Origin: an uncultured Anaerolineales bacterium
GTDB taxonomy: Bacteria > Chloroflexota > Anaerolineae > Anaerolineales > UBA11657
Direction: 5' to 3'
DNA length: 16,279 nucleotides
Assembly (NCBI GenBank): GCA_913040765.1
Contig: CAJWIA010000010.1
Span: 1 to 16,279, forward strand
The translations under genes and the position numbers were made by a program. Each line of letters starts with the position of its first letter. Positions within the stretch are counted from its first letter, which is position 1. Shown here piece by piece: positions 1 to 9,076 of the stretch. Under the pieces are notes generated by a model. That model saw only the letters and a list, made by a program, of their open reading frames with translations, made no database searches and was not told the DNA's origin.

Positions 1-586
1 TTTTCAGTCAATCATCGGCCAAGAAACACGAGTTCAAATTATAGAGGCGGAAAACATGCTACCAGATGTAATAATTGCATGTGTTGGCGGAGGGTCAAAT
101 GCCATTGGCATTTTTTCTGAGTTCATTAATGAGAAAAACGTATCCCTTATCGGTGTAGAGGCTGGAGGTCTAGATATTTCAGGAGGAAAACATGCAGCAC
201 GGTTTGCAGACACTTCTATTGGAAGACCAGGTGTATTACATGGATGCTACACCTATGTCCTACAAAACGAAGATGGTCAAATAGCACTTACACACAGCGT
301 GAGCGCAGGTCTGGATTATGCAGCAATTGGCCCTGAACATACATATTTGCGCGAACAGAAAAGAGCAGTCTACACTCATGCTTCTGATGCAGAAGCACTC
401 CACGCCTTTCAACTATTGTGTGAACAGGAGGGAGTAATTCCTGCTTTAGAATCATCACATGCAATAGCAGAAGCAATCAAGTTAGCCCCTACTATGAGCC
501 CAGAAACTACTATAGTGGTCAATTTGTCTGGTCGTGGAGACAAAGATCTAGACACTGTATTAAATGAAATAGACCTTGAACAATAA
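1..586 (+). CDS. trpB: Tryptophan synthase beta chain, C-terminal part (5' end outside window)
   Basis: This is the PLP-dependent subunit that condenses indole with L-serine to give tryptophan. The reading frame is open from base 2, so the gene begins upstream and the ATG at 56 is an internal methionine. About 194 C-terminal residues are present of the roughly 400 usual for the family. Visible family motifs are the PLP-phosphate-binding GGGSNA within [11 protein letters not shown] just after the window start, a Gly/His-rich stretch around [16 protein letters not shown], the ALESSHA segment, and the C-terminal [14 protein letters not shown], whose serine normally contacts the PLP pyridine nitrogen. 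The stop codon TAA (584-586) shares its last A with the ATG of trpA, so the two are almost certainly co-transcribed and translationally coupled. The rest of the trp operon would be expected upstream. Identity is secure. Confidence 0.97.
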   Translation, partial: FQSIIGQETRVQIIEAENMLPDVIIACVGGGSNAIGIFSEFINEKNVSLIGVEAGGLDISGGKHAARFADTSIGRPGVLHGCYTYVLQNEDGQIALTHSVSAGLDYAAIGPEHTYLREQKRAVYTHASDAEALHAFQLLCEQEGVIPALESSHAIAEAIKLAPTMSPETTIVVNLSGRGDKDLDTVLNEIDLEQ

Positions 587-1383
587 TGACAATACCTAAA
601 GAACAAGTCACACAAGCTTTTAAACATGGTCATACAGCCTTTATGCCCTATTTTACATTAGGGTATCCTGACTATGAAACTTCACTTGAAATAATACAGT
701 CCTGTGCTGAAGCTGGTGCAGATTTGATGGAATTAGGTATGCCTTTCTCGGATCCATTAGCTGATGGTCCAACTATACAAAATAGCACCCAAGTTGCCCT
801 CAAAAATGGGGTGGACATAGAACAATGTTTACAGGCTGTTACTGACCTACGTAAACGTGGCATCACTATACCACTCATGCTGATGGGTTACTATAACCCT
901 GTCTTAAACTATGGCGAGCAACGATTTGTAGAGCAAGCTGAAGCATCTGGAGCGAATGGTTTTATAATTCCTGATTTACCTCCGGAGGAAGGTGCTTCAT
1001 TTGAAATTCATTGTACAAACAACCAGTTAGCTCTCTCATACTTACTAGCACCAACCAGTACCGAAGAACGCATAAAACTAGTCGCTAAAAAGGCAAGTGG
1101 TTTTGTATATTTAGTTTCGTTAACAGGAGTTACCGGTGCCCGACTTGATCTGCCAAATTATTTGCAAGACTTTGTTGCAAGAGTTCGTCGTCACGTAACA
1201 GACCCATTAGCTATTGGTTTCGGAATAAGCACTCCTAACCAAGCGCAAGAGGTGGGCAAATTAGTAGAAGGAGTAATTGTAGGCAGCAAATTGATAAACA
1301 TCGCAGGGGATTCTGACAATCCTGCTGAAGCATGCGGACAATTTGTTGCTGACATGACCGCAGCACTTAAGCAAGACAGTTAA
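586..1383 (+). CDS. trpA: Tryptophan synthase alpha chain
   Basis: A complete 265-residue TIM-barrel subunit. It cleaves indole-3-glycerol phosphate to indole and glyceraldehyde 3-phosphate, and indole is channelled to TrpB. The length matches the family (about 268 in E. coli). The catalytic acids fall at the E. coli positions: Glu49 in ELGMPFSDP and Asp60 in LADGPTIQ. The phosphate-binding segments GVTGAR (about residues 181-186), GFGIS (about 212-216) and GVIVGSKL (about 229-236) are also visible. The ATG overlaps the trpB stop by one base. There is no strong Shine-Dalgarno sequence of its own, which fits coupled translation. The gene ends 38 bases before the convergent antiporter gene, and I see no clear hairpin-plus-T-run terminator between them. 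Confidence 0.97.
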   Translation: MTIPKEQVTQAFKHGHTAFMPYFTLGYPDYETSLEIIQSCAEAGADLMELGMPFSDPLADGPTIQNSTQVALKNGVDIEQCLQAVTDLRKRGITIPLMLMGYYNPVLNYGEQRFVEQAEASGANGFIIPDLPPEEGASFEIHCTNNQLALSYLLAPTSTEERIKLVAKKASGFVYLVSLTGVTGARLDLPNYLQDFVARVRRHVTDPLAIGFGISTPNQAQEVGKLVEGVIVGSKLINIAGDSDNPAEACGQFVADMTAALKQDS

Positions 1384-1421
1384 TATACTTTAATTTTCAG
1401 CAAGTAAGCCGATCAGTAATA

Positions 1422-2975
1422 CTATTCCTTTCCAGACAAATTCGCATCAATCTCTGTAGTCAATTCTCGGAACACATCTGTTCCAATGATGCCATCATGC
1501 CTTAAAGTACGTAGCGTTCCTCGTTTAACTTGCAAAACCTCCTTGCGCACAATTTCTAATTCATCATCACGGATGTCTGGCAGCATAGTAAGAGCCTCCC
1601 CCACTTCTCCGGAAAATTGGCTAATATCTGCTTGTATCTCTGGTAGTACTACCTCATAGTTTTCTTTAGTGAGCAAACCTTGCTTATATTGAGTTTGTAG
1701 AAACTGCTCAGATGCTTTGGCAGCAGCTAGTCGAGCACGTCTTCGTTCATACTCAATAAGATTTTTTCCGCTACTCAAAAGACCCAATCGCCTGAGCAAT
1801 GCAGGAAGAGTAGTAGCCTGGACTCCAAGTGTAAAAAGCACGACGCCAAATGTCATAACTAACACTTCATCATAACCAACTAGGTTGGATGGCAAGGTCA
1901 ATGCCAATGCTAAAGCAATGCCTCCACGTAGTCCACCCCAAACCAATACTGATTGCCATGTGAATGGGGTCCGATTGGGAGCAAATCTATTAAGTAGGGG
2001 ACTAAAACCGAATACCGTGATCATGCGAGCAAGCAAAGTAACGATAATAGCAACTCCAATTAACGAAATACTATCAAACAACTTATCCAAATCAACTTGC
2101 AAACCTATCAATAGAAAAACAAATGTGTTTGCTAGAAAAGCCATGAACTCCCATATATGTATTAAGACATTTCGTGTAGTATGACTCATTCCGTAACGTC
2201 TTCCGCTGTTACCAATTAACAAACCAGATGCTAATACAGCTAATACTCCACTAGCATGGACCTGCTCCGCTAACAAATAAGATCCGTATGCCAGCACAGC
2301 ACTAAGCACTGTTTCTACAAGATAATCATCAATTTGTCTAATCAAGCGGTAGGCAACATACCCTAGTGCAAACCCTACAAATAAGCCTACTCCTGATACG
2401 CGCACAAACTCTACAATGCCTTGGGAAAAACTGAATCCCACAGGATTTAGTGCAAATTCCAATAACAAAGTGAAAACCACTATTGCAGTTGCATCATTAA
2501 GTAGACTCTCCCCTTCCATAAGCAACCCAAGACGCTTTGGTAATCCTAATTCTCTAAAAATAGCAGTGACTGCAACAGGATCTGTAGCGGCAATAAGTGC
2601 ACCAAACACCAGCATAGTAATTAGTGGCAAACCAGTTACAGTGGCAAGCAACCATCCTACAAGTACTGTTGTTACCAATACTCCTGGAATTGCGAACACA
2701 AGCATAGACAACAGATTGTTCCTAAATTCAGATAACTCAATATGTAAGGCTGCTTCGAACACCAAAGGTGGTAACAATATTAGCAAAATTAATTCACGTG
2801 CTAGTGCTGGAGTTAGCTCTGGTTTCTGGGGCATCAACATTGTAATCAAAACGCCAACAATTACCAACCCCACTGTGTAAGGAAATCGAACAAGTTTTGT
2901 AAACCACGCCACTAAGGCAGCAATCAACAACAATGCAGCAACAATTAGTTCAGTATTTATTAGTTCGGTTTGCAT
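1422..2975 (-). CDS. CPA1-family Na+(K+)/H+ antiporter, NhaP-like
   Basis: A 517-residue integral membrane protein expected to exchange cytoplasmic Na+ or K+ for protons and so help control pH and salt. The N-terminal ~400 residues are a string of about 12 hydrophobic helices. The CPA1 core is visible as TDPVAV (residues 131-136), the EGESLLNDATA segment with the ion-binding Asn160-Asp161 pair typical of electroneutral CPA1 exchangers, and GGLRGGIALALAL around residue 350 with the conserved Arg350. A charged, helical tail of about 120 residues (Arg/Ala-rich near 410-420) is predicted cytoplasmic and may be regulatory. The ATG start immediately precedes the first helix; only a weak purine stretch lies upstream. 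It is the last gene of the minus-strand run, 63 bases after the permease. Ion specificity (Na+ versus K+) cannot be told from sequence. Confidence 0.9.
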   Translation of the reverse strand: MQTELINTELIVAALLLIAALVAWFTKLVRFPYTVGLVIVGVLITMLMPQKPELTPALARELILLILLPPLVFEAALHIELSEFRNNLLSMLVFAIPGVLVTTVLVGWLLATVTGLPLITMLVFGALIAATDPVAVTAIFRELGLPKRLGLLMEGESLLNDATAIVVFTLLLEFALNPVGFSFSQGIVEFVRVSGVGLFVGFALGYVAYRLIRQIDDYLVETVLSAVLAYGSYLLAEQVHASGVLAVLASGLLIGNSGRRYGMSHTTRNVLIHIWEFMAFLANTFVFLLIGLQVDLDKLFDSISLIGVAIIVTLLARMITVFGFSPLLNRFAPNRTPFTWQSVLVWGGLRGGIALALALTLPSNLVGYDEVLVMTFGVVLFTLGVQATTLPALLRRLGLLSSGKNLIEYERRRARLAAAKASEQFLQTQYKQGLLTKENYEVVLPEIQADISQFSGEVGEALTMLPDIRDDELEIVRKEVLQVKRGTLRTLRHDGIIGTDVFRELTTEIDANLSGKE

Positions 2976-3038
2976 ATATATGCTTTCACATAGATCATTG
3001 CAGTGTAAATCAATGTTTTAGTTTGTTAGTCTTAGATA

Positions 3039-5309
3039 TCAGGAAAGTACTGTCTCTCTTAGCATCGAAGCAACCATCGTGCTGCGTCGTTTGACAATTA
3101 ATACTGGACAATGGGCTCTATCTGCAATTTGCTCAGACACGTTTCCCACAAGGATATTGCGGAACAAACGCTCTTTTGTAGCTCCAATCACAATCATATC
3201 GCAATCCTCAGAAACCTCCAAAATACCTGCAGCAGGACTATCAGATGTTAGGATACGTTTTTCAATCAATTCGTACCTGCGCCCTTCAGTTGCCCGTCGA
3301 AAGGCATTCTGAGCACGTGCCTCGGCACCCTTAGGATTGGTCCTGGACAGAGATATATGTAGTAAGACAACTTTCGTAGACTCTGGTGTATTGCGAGCCA
3401 GTGCAATAGCTAAACTAACGGCCAATCTACTATTTGGACCACCTGCTACTGGAACCAAAATCGATTGTAATTCCTCATAAGGACGATGCCGCAAAATTGC
3501 AATATCAGTTGGAGGGTTAGAAGCAATACGATCAATTACAGAGCCGAACATCTGATCACGCGAACCGGTAGAACCGGGCCATCCGAATAATGCGACATCA
3601 CTTTTGTTCTCTTGTACAGTTTTTAGAATCGCATCAGATATAGAGCGACCTAGTCTTATCATAGAATGCACAGGTACATCTAATACTCTGGATTGCTCAA
3701 TTACTTTGTCAATATATGGTCGACGCTCACGCAAAAACAAGCGTCCATCATTTAATTGAAGTTGTCTAGGAACCTTGACAACATGTAGTGCTAGAACTTC
3801 TCCATCATGCTCCTTAGCCAGTATACTCCCCAATCTGCCTAGTATCTGTGCTTGATGCAGATCAGATACCGGGAGCAGCACAGAATAATCTACTGAGGTC
3901 AGTGCTTCCTCATGCAAAACATCATTAGGCCTCTCCTGCTCTTCTTTCTTACTGAAATATCCCCAATACAAAAGCAGCCCAACACCGATCCAGCCAACAC
4001 TTAACAGCCCCACTTGACCTAACTTAAATGCTAGAAATATGGCCATAGCTAGATTACTGATAATACCAATAACAGCTGGCCACGGAAACAAAGGTACCTT
4101 AAATCCACGCTCCAAATCTGGTCGGCGACGTCGTAAAGTCATAACTGCAATATTTACCTGAGTAAACAACAACAAGAACATTACGTTAGCAGCAGCAGCT
4201 ACCTGGTCTATCGGCAAGGTAAATCCCATTACTACAACTAGTATAGAAGATAAAAATATTGCCCAATATGGAGTGTGCATATGAGGATGAATATATGCAA
4301 AAGCCGACGGTAAATTCCGCTCTCTACCCATAGCAAAAGATACTCTTGAAGATGAATAAATAGTCGCATTTAAGGCGGACATTGTTGAAGCAAGGCCACT
4401 AATCAAAATCAGCATGCCTCCCATTGGTATAAATTGCTCTGCAGCACGCACTATAGCCACCTCTTTGGCTTGCGCTAGATATTGCCAGACTGCAGAACCA
4501 GGAGGTGGAGTCACCGCTCCAATCACTACAAAACCTATTAGAATATAAATGATGACCACTGCACCTATTGAATAGAAAATTGCACGTGGAATGTTACGTT
4601 TCGGATTTTTTACCTCCTCTCCACTTTGGGCAATGATTTCATATCCCTCAAACGCAATGAATGTCATACCCATAGCTACAAACACACCGCCAATACCATT
4701 CGGTAGCATGCCTGCTGAAAAATTGTCGGACCAATTCGGATTATTGTACATCGCATACAATCCAAAACCAATGAAAATGGATAGGATTACTACTTTTGCA
4801 ATGGTAACTATACTTCCTATCAATCCAGCTTCACTTGCACCACGTGAGTTGATATACGCAAAAAGACCAACCACTATAAGCATAAATACTAAAGAAAGTT
4901 GGTGTTCAGACAAAGGAAGCGGTACACCTGTTATGATCCACAATTCAGTTGCCAATCTACCAAAACCTAACCCATACAAAGCACACGCAACAATGTAAGC
5001 AAACCAATTCATCCAACCTGCCAAGAATCCTTGAGTTCCTCCTAAACCTTCCTTCACCCATAGGAATCCTCCACCAGCAGCGGGAATTGATGACCCTAAT
5101 TCAGCATACGACAAGGCTGTAAATGTTGTTACAATGCCATTTAAGAGAAATGCAATTGGCAACGAAGGACCTGCATATCCAGCTGCTATCCCAATTAATA
5201 CAAAAATCCCAGCCCCAATCATGGCTCCAATACCAATCATGGTGATATCCATGAGACCAAGTGTGCGACTCAGAGTTATCTCTTGAGAATTAGAATTTTT
5301 GCCATCCAT
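3039..5309 (-). CDS. APC-family amino acid permease fused to two universal-stress-protein domains
   Basis: A 756-residue predicted inner-membrane transporter of the amino acid-polyamine-organocation superfamily. Residues ~15-450 contain about 12 membrane helices, with the helix-1 signature GIGAMIGAGIFVL (residues 26-38) and the conserved FIAFEGYEII (217-226) before EEVKNPKRNIPRAI. From ~470 the protein is soluble, with two USP (UspA-like, Rossmann-type) domains at ~474-608 and ~613-741. The first has an intact ATP-binding spacing G-x2-G-x9-GS (Gly576, Gly579, Gly589-Ser590). In the second the middle Gly is Lys712 and the last motif reads GNVS. I prefer the ATG at 5309 because GGAGA (5317-5321) lies 7 bases upstream; a TTG at 5333 would add 8 residues without a better ribosome site. 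Substrate is unknown; a neutral amino acid is a guess from family membership. Confidence 0.88.
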   Translation of the reverse strand: MDGKNSNSQEITLSRTLGLMDITMIGIGAMIGAGIFVLIGIAAGYAGPSLPIAFLLNGIVTTFTALSYAELGSSIPAAGGGFLWVKEGLGGTQGFLAGWMNWFAYIVACALYGLGFGRLATELWIITGVPLPLSEHQLSLVFMLIVVGLFAYINSRGASEAGLIGSIVTIAKVVILSIFIGFGLYAMYNNPNWSDNFSAGMLPNGIGGVFVAMGMTFIAFEGYEIIAQSGEEVKNPKRNIPRAIFYSIGAVVIIYILIGFVVIGAVTPPPGSAVWQYLAQAKEVAIVRAAEQFIPMGGMLILISGLASTMSALNATIYSSSRVSFAMGRERNLPSAFAYIHPHMHTPYWAIFLSSILVVVMGFTLPIDQVAAAANVMFLLLFTQVNIAVMTLRRRRPDLERGFKVPLFPWPAVIGIISNLAMAIFLAFKLGQVGLLSVGWIGVGLLLYWGYFSKKEEQERPNDVLHEEALTSVDYSVLLPVSDLHQAQILGRLGSILAKEHDGEVLALHVVKVPRQLQLNDGRLFLRERRPYIDKVIEQSRVLDVPVHSMIRLGRSISDAILKTVQENKSDVALFGWPGSTGSRDQMFGSVIDRIASNPPTDIAILRHRPYEELQSILVPVAGGPNSRLAVSLAIALARNTPESTKVVLLHISLSRTNPKGAEARAQNAFRRATEGRRYELIEKRILTSDSPAAGILEVSEDCDMIVIGATKERLFRNILVGNVSEQIADRAHCPVLIVKRRSTMVASMLRETVLS

Positions 5310-5316
5310 AAAATCA

Positions 5317-5321
5317 TCTCC
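5317..5321 (-). promoter_or_regulatory. Ribosome binding site deciding the permease start
   Basis: GGAGA on the minus strand, 7 bases upstream of the ATG at 5309. It supports that ATG over the in-frame TTG at 5333, because most neighbouring genes lack such a motif. Confidence 0.6.
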
Positions 5322-5419
5322 AATTCTACACAAAATTTCTAGCCTAGCTAATCTAATGTAGGAAAGCTGTTAATACTAGCACAATAGCAACAAACAAGCT
5401 CATCAATTTGAGTAATTTT

Positions 5420-7123
5420 TCAAGTCAATCTTACGCCATGTTTCTGGGACAAAACACTTATAAAACAGTCAATCTCATCTTTGCGAGTACTATCCGACCA
5501 CCCTAATTCATCTCCCACCACATGCGAAAGTTCGACAATCAATCCAAGACTAATTTCACCTAAAATTGCCATAAGTGTACGCCTCAATATTAAGTCTGCT
5601 AAATGCATAATATATTCACATCTTGTCAGAAAAACTATTTCTCCATGCGAATAACCTGAATGATTGTCAAGACAAGAATCATTGTCACCAATTTCTCTAC
5701 AAATGAAGCTTGCAACATATGCTGCTCTAGATCCATAACGATCGAATAACTCCTTCGCTCTATTAGAGTCAAAGCCAGTCTTCAATATTATGCTATCCAA
5801 AAACAACTTCTCTTCTTCTATATTTTTAGGGTAATCCTTACCACCACCAATTGACAAATTACACGTGCTATGCTGACGAGTCCTACCTAATACATGTAAA
5901 GTTTGATCAGTGACCTTTTCTGCCAAAGATCGAAATGTGGTCCATTTACCTCCTGCCAGTGTGTAAATTGGATAGTCAACACCATCCCCAGGTGTCAGCA
6001 AGAGTACTCTATGGTCCCGACTAACATTGCCACGATCACTCGATTGACTAAATATAAGCGGTCTTACGCCACTAAATGAGAAAACAATCTGATCCCTGCT
6101 CACATTTGCTTGTGGAAACATTTTCATAATCATTGCAATGAAGTAATCTACCTCTTCCGCCGTACAGCACACTTGATTAGGATCATCACATTCTAATTCC
6201 GACGTACCTACTAATATCTTATCCACAATAGGACATATCAATACTATACGTCCATCATCGTTCTCAAAAAAGAATTCATGATCACCTATAACAGATCGTA
6301 AGTTTTTATTATCGATTACTATGTGAGAACCTTTACTACCACTAACAAATGTAGTGTCTCGTTTCAGCGATTTATTGACTTGATCTATCCATGGTCCAGC
6401 TGCATTAACAACCAATTTTGGCTGCACTGTATATATCTCGCCGGTCAACTCATCCCGCAAACTAACAACCTCTCCAGATGCTCCCAAAGCCGACATATAA
6501 TTAGCAGCTTGAGCATGATCACCCATTTCTAATGCATCGCAAATTAATTCTATACAGACCCTTTCAGGAGTCGATATAGAGGCATCATAATAGGTAGCCG
6601 TACAAATCACACTAGGGTTAAGTAAAGGAAATTGCACCAAGGAATCCGATTTTGACATAAAACTATGTCGAGGTATAGTTGCGGTAGCACGAGTGAATGA
6701 ATCGTATAATGACAAACCAATTTTTATCAATATAGCACCACGCTCAACTGTTTTGTTTATCAAACCGAGAAACTTTAAAAGCGCATTTAGCAAACCTGAG
6801 TACATTTTAAATATTGGAATGGTTGTAGGTAAAGGCTGCACGTAATGAGGAGCATTTTCAATTAACAAGTTACGCTCACGGATAGCCTCTCGAACTAACC
6901 TGAAATCACCGTTCTCCAAATAACGTAAGCCACCATGAGCCATATGTGAAGTTGCTGCACTTGTGCCTGAAGAAAAATCTGCTTTATCAACTAACAATAC
7001 ATCTATACCTTGTAAAGCCAAATCACGAAAAACACCAGCACCATTTATGCCGCCACCTATAACAAGTACAGAAACAGAAGAATTACTTCGCAGAAATTCT
7101 ATGGCTGTATGCCTAGAGTTCAT
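5420..7123 (-). CDS. glpD: FAD-dependent glycerol-3-phosphate dehydrogenase (aerobic, GlpD-type)
   Basis: A 567-residue flavoprotein that oxidises sn-glycerol 3-phosphate to dihydroxyacetone phosphate at the cytoplasmic face of the membrane and passes electrons to quinone. The N-terminal dinucleotide-binding fold VLVIGGGINGAG (residues 19-30) is followed by FSSGTSAATSHMAHGGLRYLE (residues 50-70), typical of GlpD. VNAAGPWID (239-247), SGVRPL (351-356) and the family signature GGKWTTFR (391-398) are also present. The C-terminal part (~430-567) corresponds to the DAO_C helical domain. It is about 65 residues longer than E. coli GlpD, partly from an insert at ~106-130. There is no CxxC-rich BFD domain of the anaerobic GlpA type. 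The start ATG has no clear Shine-Dalgarno sequence. It lies 63 bases after the HhH/LamG gene and 110 bases before the permease; no glpF or glpK is visible nearby. Confidence 0.93.
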   Translation of the reverse strand: MNSRHTAIEFLRSNSSVSVLVIGGGINGAGVFRDLALQGIDVLLVDKADFSSGTSAATSHMAHGGLRYLENGDFRLVREAIRERNLLIENAPHYVQPLPTTIPIFKMYSGLLNALLKFLGLINKTVERGAILIKIGLSLYDSFTRATATIPRHSFMSKSDSLVQFPLLNPSVICTATYYDASISTPERVCIELICDALEMGDHAQAANYMSALGASGEVVSLRDELTGEIYTVQPKLVVNAAGPWIDQVNKSLKRDTTFVSGSKGSHIVIDNKNLRSVIGDHEFFFENDDGRIVLICPIVDKILVGTSELECDDPNQVCCTAEEVDYFIAMIMKMFPQANVSRDQIVFSFSGVRPLIFSQSSDRGNVSRDHRVLLLTPGDGVDYPIYTLAGGKWTTFRSLAEKVTDQTLHVLGRTRQHSTCNLSIGGGKDYPKNIEEEKLFLDSIILKTGFDSNRAKELFDRYGSRAAYVASFICREIGDNDSCLDNHSGYSHGEIVFLTRCEYIMHLADLILRRTLMAILGEISLGLIVELSHVVGDELGWSDSTRKDEIDCFISVLSQKHGVRLT

Positions 7124-7186
7124 ACTGTTCTTAGCAATAACTAATCATTCCCTTCAAGAAAACCGTTGGAACAGAGGTGGAATTAT

Positions 7187-9049
7187 TCAGCGTTCTATTT
7201 CAGTCGCAATAAGATTGTCCCAATTCACTCTTAACTCTTCAGATTCAACTGATTGTGCATAAATTCCAAATTCTCCAGAAACAACTTTCCCTAAATCTTT
7301 CGAGGCTTGTGTATAAACCTCGACACCATCAACATACAAGGTAAAGCTATCGCTCCTCACGAGAATCCCAAGACGATAAGTGCCGGGTCCCGGTGGTACG
7401 ACATCCGAAACTGCTATGCGCAAGGAATCGGTAAAACCATCGACCCTCCTGATCAATCTATAATGCCCTATGCATGTTATAGTAGCCGCAAAATACTCAT
7501 CTATATCTAGGCTTGCTTTAAAAACCAATCCGTAAAAATCATTTCCTGTACAATCGTCCACTATAACATCACCTTCATAGTAATAATCACGTCCCACCAT
7601 ATCTAATTGTGGCGCTGCTGAAGAATAAAATCGATTGCCACGACTCTTTGTGATAAGCCTGAAAACACCATCCTCTATTGCTGAATAAAAATTCTTCGAA
7701 TCTTCGGTTCCCCAATCTGTAAACCTTAGTGGTTCAAATTCCTCCTTCCAAAGCACGGCTTTCGGAACAACATTCTGACCAATGTTACGTACACTTTCTG
7801 GAATTGGAATAGTCTTTGTAGGGGTGGGTAGTTGAGTTGCAGTAGCACTCGGAGTTGGGGTTGCTGTAGGAATTGTTACAACCTCAGTGGTTGGGATCAC
7901 TGGCTCTATTTCCGCGACAGTTTGTGTACTTTCAGAAGTAGCTTCAATTACAGATGATGGTTCGACAACCATCGCAGTTAACGTTGGTTGAATTTTTGCC
8001 ATTTGACTTGGTACCGCTGTTACTGTTGGTCCTACTATTGTAGATACACCGACAACTTGTAATTCACCCTCTTGTGTATTGTCTACAAACAGTTGCTCAT
8101 CTACTTGTCGATCTAATCCAATTGATAATAACTCCATTGGATTTAAATTTACTTCACTTAGCAAGTCACCCAACAAGCCATAAGTTTGGAACACGCCTAG
8201 AATGATGCCAGCAATTGCCACTGCAGCAAGTAAATTCCATCGTCTTTTACGTCTATAAGGTCTGATAGCAATATTAACGGGTTGCCAATTAGACCGTGAG
8301 TCCCTGTTTACTATTTTTACAGAGTCCAAAGATACTCTTTCTTCTGTTTCCAAGTCAACACTAACCTGACCACCATCTATAATTGGCGGGCCAATTAGTT
8401 CCTGCACTGTATTGACCTCCACAGGATCGGAATCCTTTGATATAACATTCGAATCGGCAGAAACAGTTGTTAAAGTATTGCTACCTCCCTCAAAAGATGG
8501 CATTTCGGGAATTTCTTCTAACCCAGCTGCGGATGGATTATATTGATTTGCCAAACTAGCCTTTGGTTGTTGTTTTTCCGATATATCTGATGAAATACGA
8601 TCAATTGGGACACGTAAATATTTTCGTAATACTGAATACAACTTTTGACCTATTCCGGTAACATTCTGCAAATCTGGTAAGCGACCATATGGCCTGCCCG
8701 CCACGATAGTCTCTGCCAACGCAAGTCCAATTCGTGGCACACCTTGTAATTCCTCTACTGAAGCCTTATTTACATCTATTTTGCCCGACATCACCAAGGA
8801 GGATGAAGAAGAAACATTACCGCTTCTATGCGATTCTTTTGATACACTATCTGCGGAAACACGTAAATAACCCTTTAGTACAATGTAAAGCTTTTCGCCA
8901 ACACCAGATACCAACTTGAGCTCAGCAAGACGCGCATATGGACGAGCAGCAATTATTTCACTAGCAAGGGCTGGACCTACTTGAGGCACCTGGGTTAGAG
9001 CACTCAATGAGGAACTGTTGATATCAATCTTGCGTGATCTAGGAGTCAT
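7187..9049 (-). CDS. Membrane-anchored protein: two ComEA-like HhH domains, one TM helix, Thr/Pro linker, LamG-like ectodomain
   Basis: 620 residues with an unusual domain order. Two ComEA-like helix-hairpin-helix units lie at ~8-64 and ~91-147, each starting ID(I/V)N and carrying P-x-x-G-x-A-L-A, RPY-x-RL and G(V/I)G-x-KLY. A low-complexity acidic/polar stretch (~150-255) follows, then the basic RPYRRKRR (263-270) and a single hydrophobic helix at ~271-294. After the helix comes a Thr/Pro/Ala-rich segment (~384-418) with TPTP-type repeats, then a beta-rich domain (~430-618) resembling LamG/concanavalin or DUF1080-type folds. The positive-inside rule puts the HhH part in the cytoplasm and the beta domain outside. 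HhH units generally bind DNA backbone non-specifically; LamG-like folds often bind glycans or proteins. The gene starts 27 bases after a related HhH gene. I do not recognise a named family, and the biological role is unknown. Confidence 0.85.
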   Translation of the reverse strand: MTPRSRKIDINSSSLSALTQVPQVGPALASEIIAARPYARLAELKLVSGVGEKLYIVLKGYLRVSADSVSKESHRSGNVSSSSSLVMSGKIDVNKASVEELQGVPRIGLALAETIVAGRPYGRLPDLQNVTGIGQKLYSVLRKYLRVPIDRISSDISEKQQPKASLANQYNPSAAGLEEIPEMPSFEGGSNTLTTVSADSNVISKDSDPVEVNTVQELIGPPIIDGGQVSVDLETEERVSLDSVKIVNRDSRSNWQPVNIAIRPYRRKRRWNLLAAVAIAGIILGVFQTYGLLGDLLSEVNLNPMELLSIGLDRQVDEQLFVDNTQEGELQVVGVSTIVGPTVTAVPSQMAKIQPTLTAMVVEPSSVIEATSESTQTVAEIEPVIPTTEVVTIPTATPTPSATATQLPTPTKTIPIPESVRNIGQNVVPKAVLWKEEFEPLRFTDWGTEDSKNFYSAIEDGVFRLITKSRGNRFYSSAAPQLDMVGRDYYYEGDVIVDDCTGNDFYGLVFKASLDIDEYFAATITCIGHYRLIRRVDGFTDSLRIAVSDVVPPGPGTYRLGILVRSDSFTLYVDGVEVYTQASKDLGKVVSGEFGIYAQSVESEELRVNWDNLIATEIER

Positions 9050-9076
9050 CAGAATATATTTGACTGTCCCAAGAGT

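Noticed and set aside
1384..1421. Possible bidirectional terminator between convergent trpA and the antiporter
   Set aside because: No inverted repeat of useful length could be found in the 38 bases.
2416..2880. A 154-codon open frame on the plus strand
   Set aside because: It runs antisense to the antiporter gene, its translation is low-complexity Ser/Asn/Thr-rich with no recognisable motif, and the minus-strand frame encodes clear CPA1 motifs.
4591..4998. A 135-codon open frame on the plus strand
   Set aside because: Antisense to the membrane part of the APC permease. Hydrophobic codons read backwards give long chance frames; no domain is visible.
5310..5333. TTG at 5333 as the permease start
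   Set aside because: The ATG at 5309 has GGAGA 7 bases upstream and begins just before the conserved N-terminal region; the 8 extra residues have no support.
5399..5412. Short hairpin (CTCA...TGAG) followed on the plus strand by a T-rich stretch, between glpD and the permease
   Set aside because: The stem is only about 4 pairs, and the T-run lies on the wrong side for terminating the minus-strand glpD transcript.
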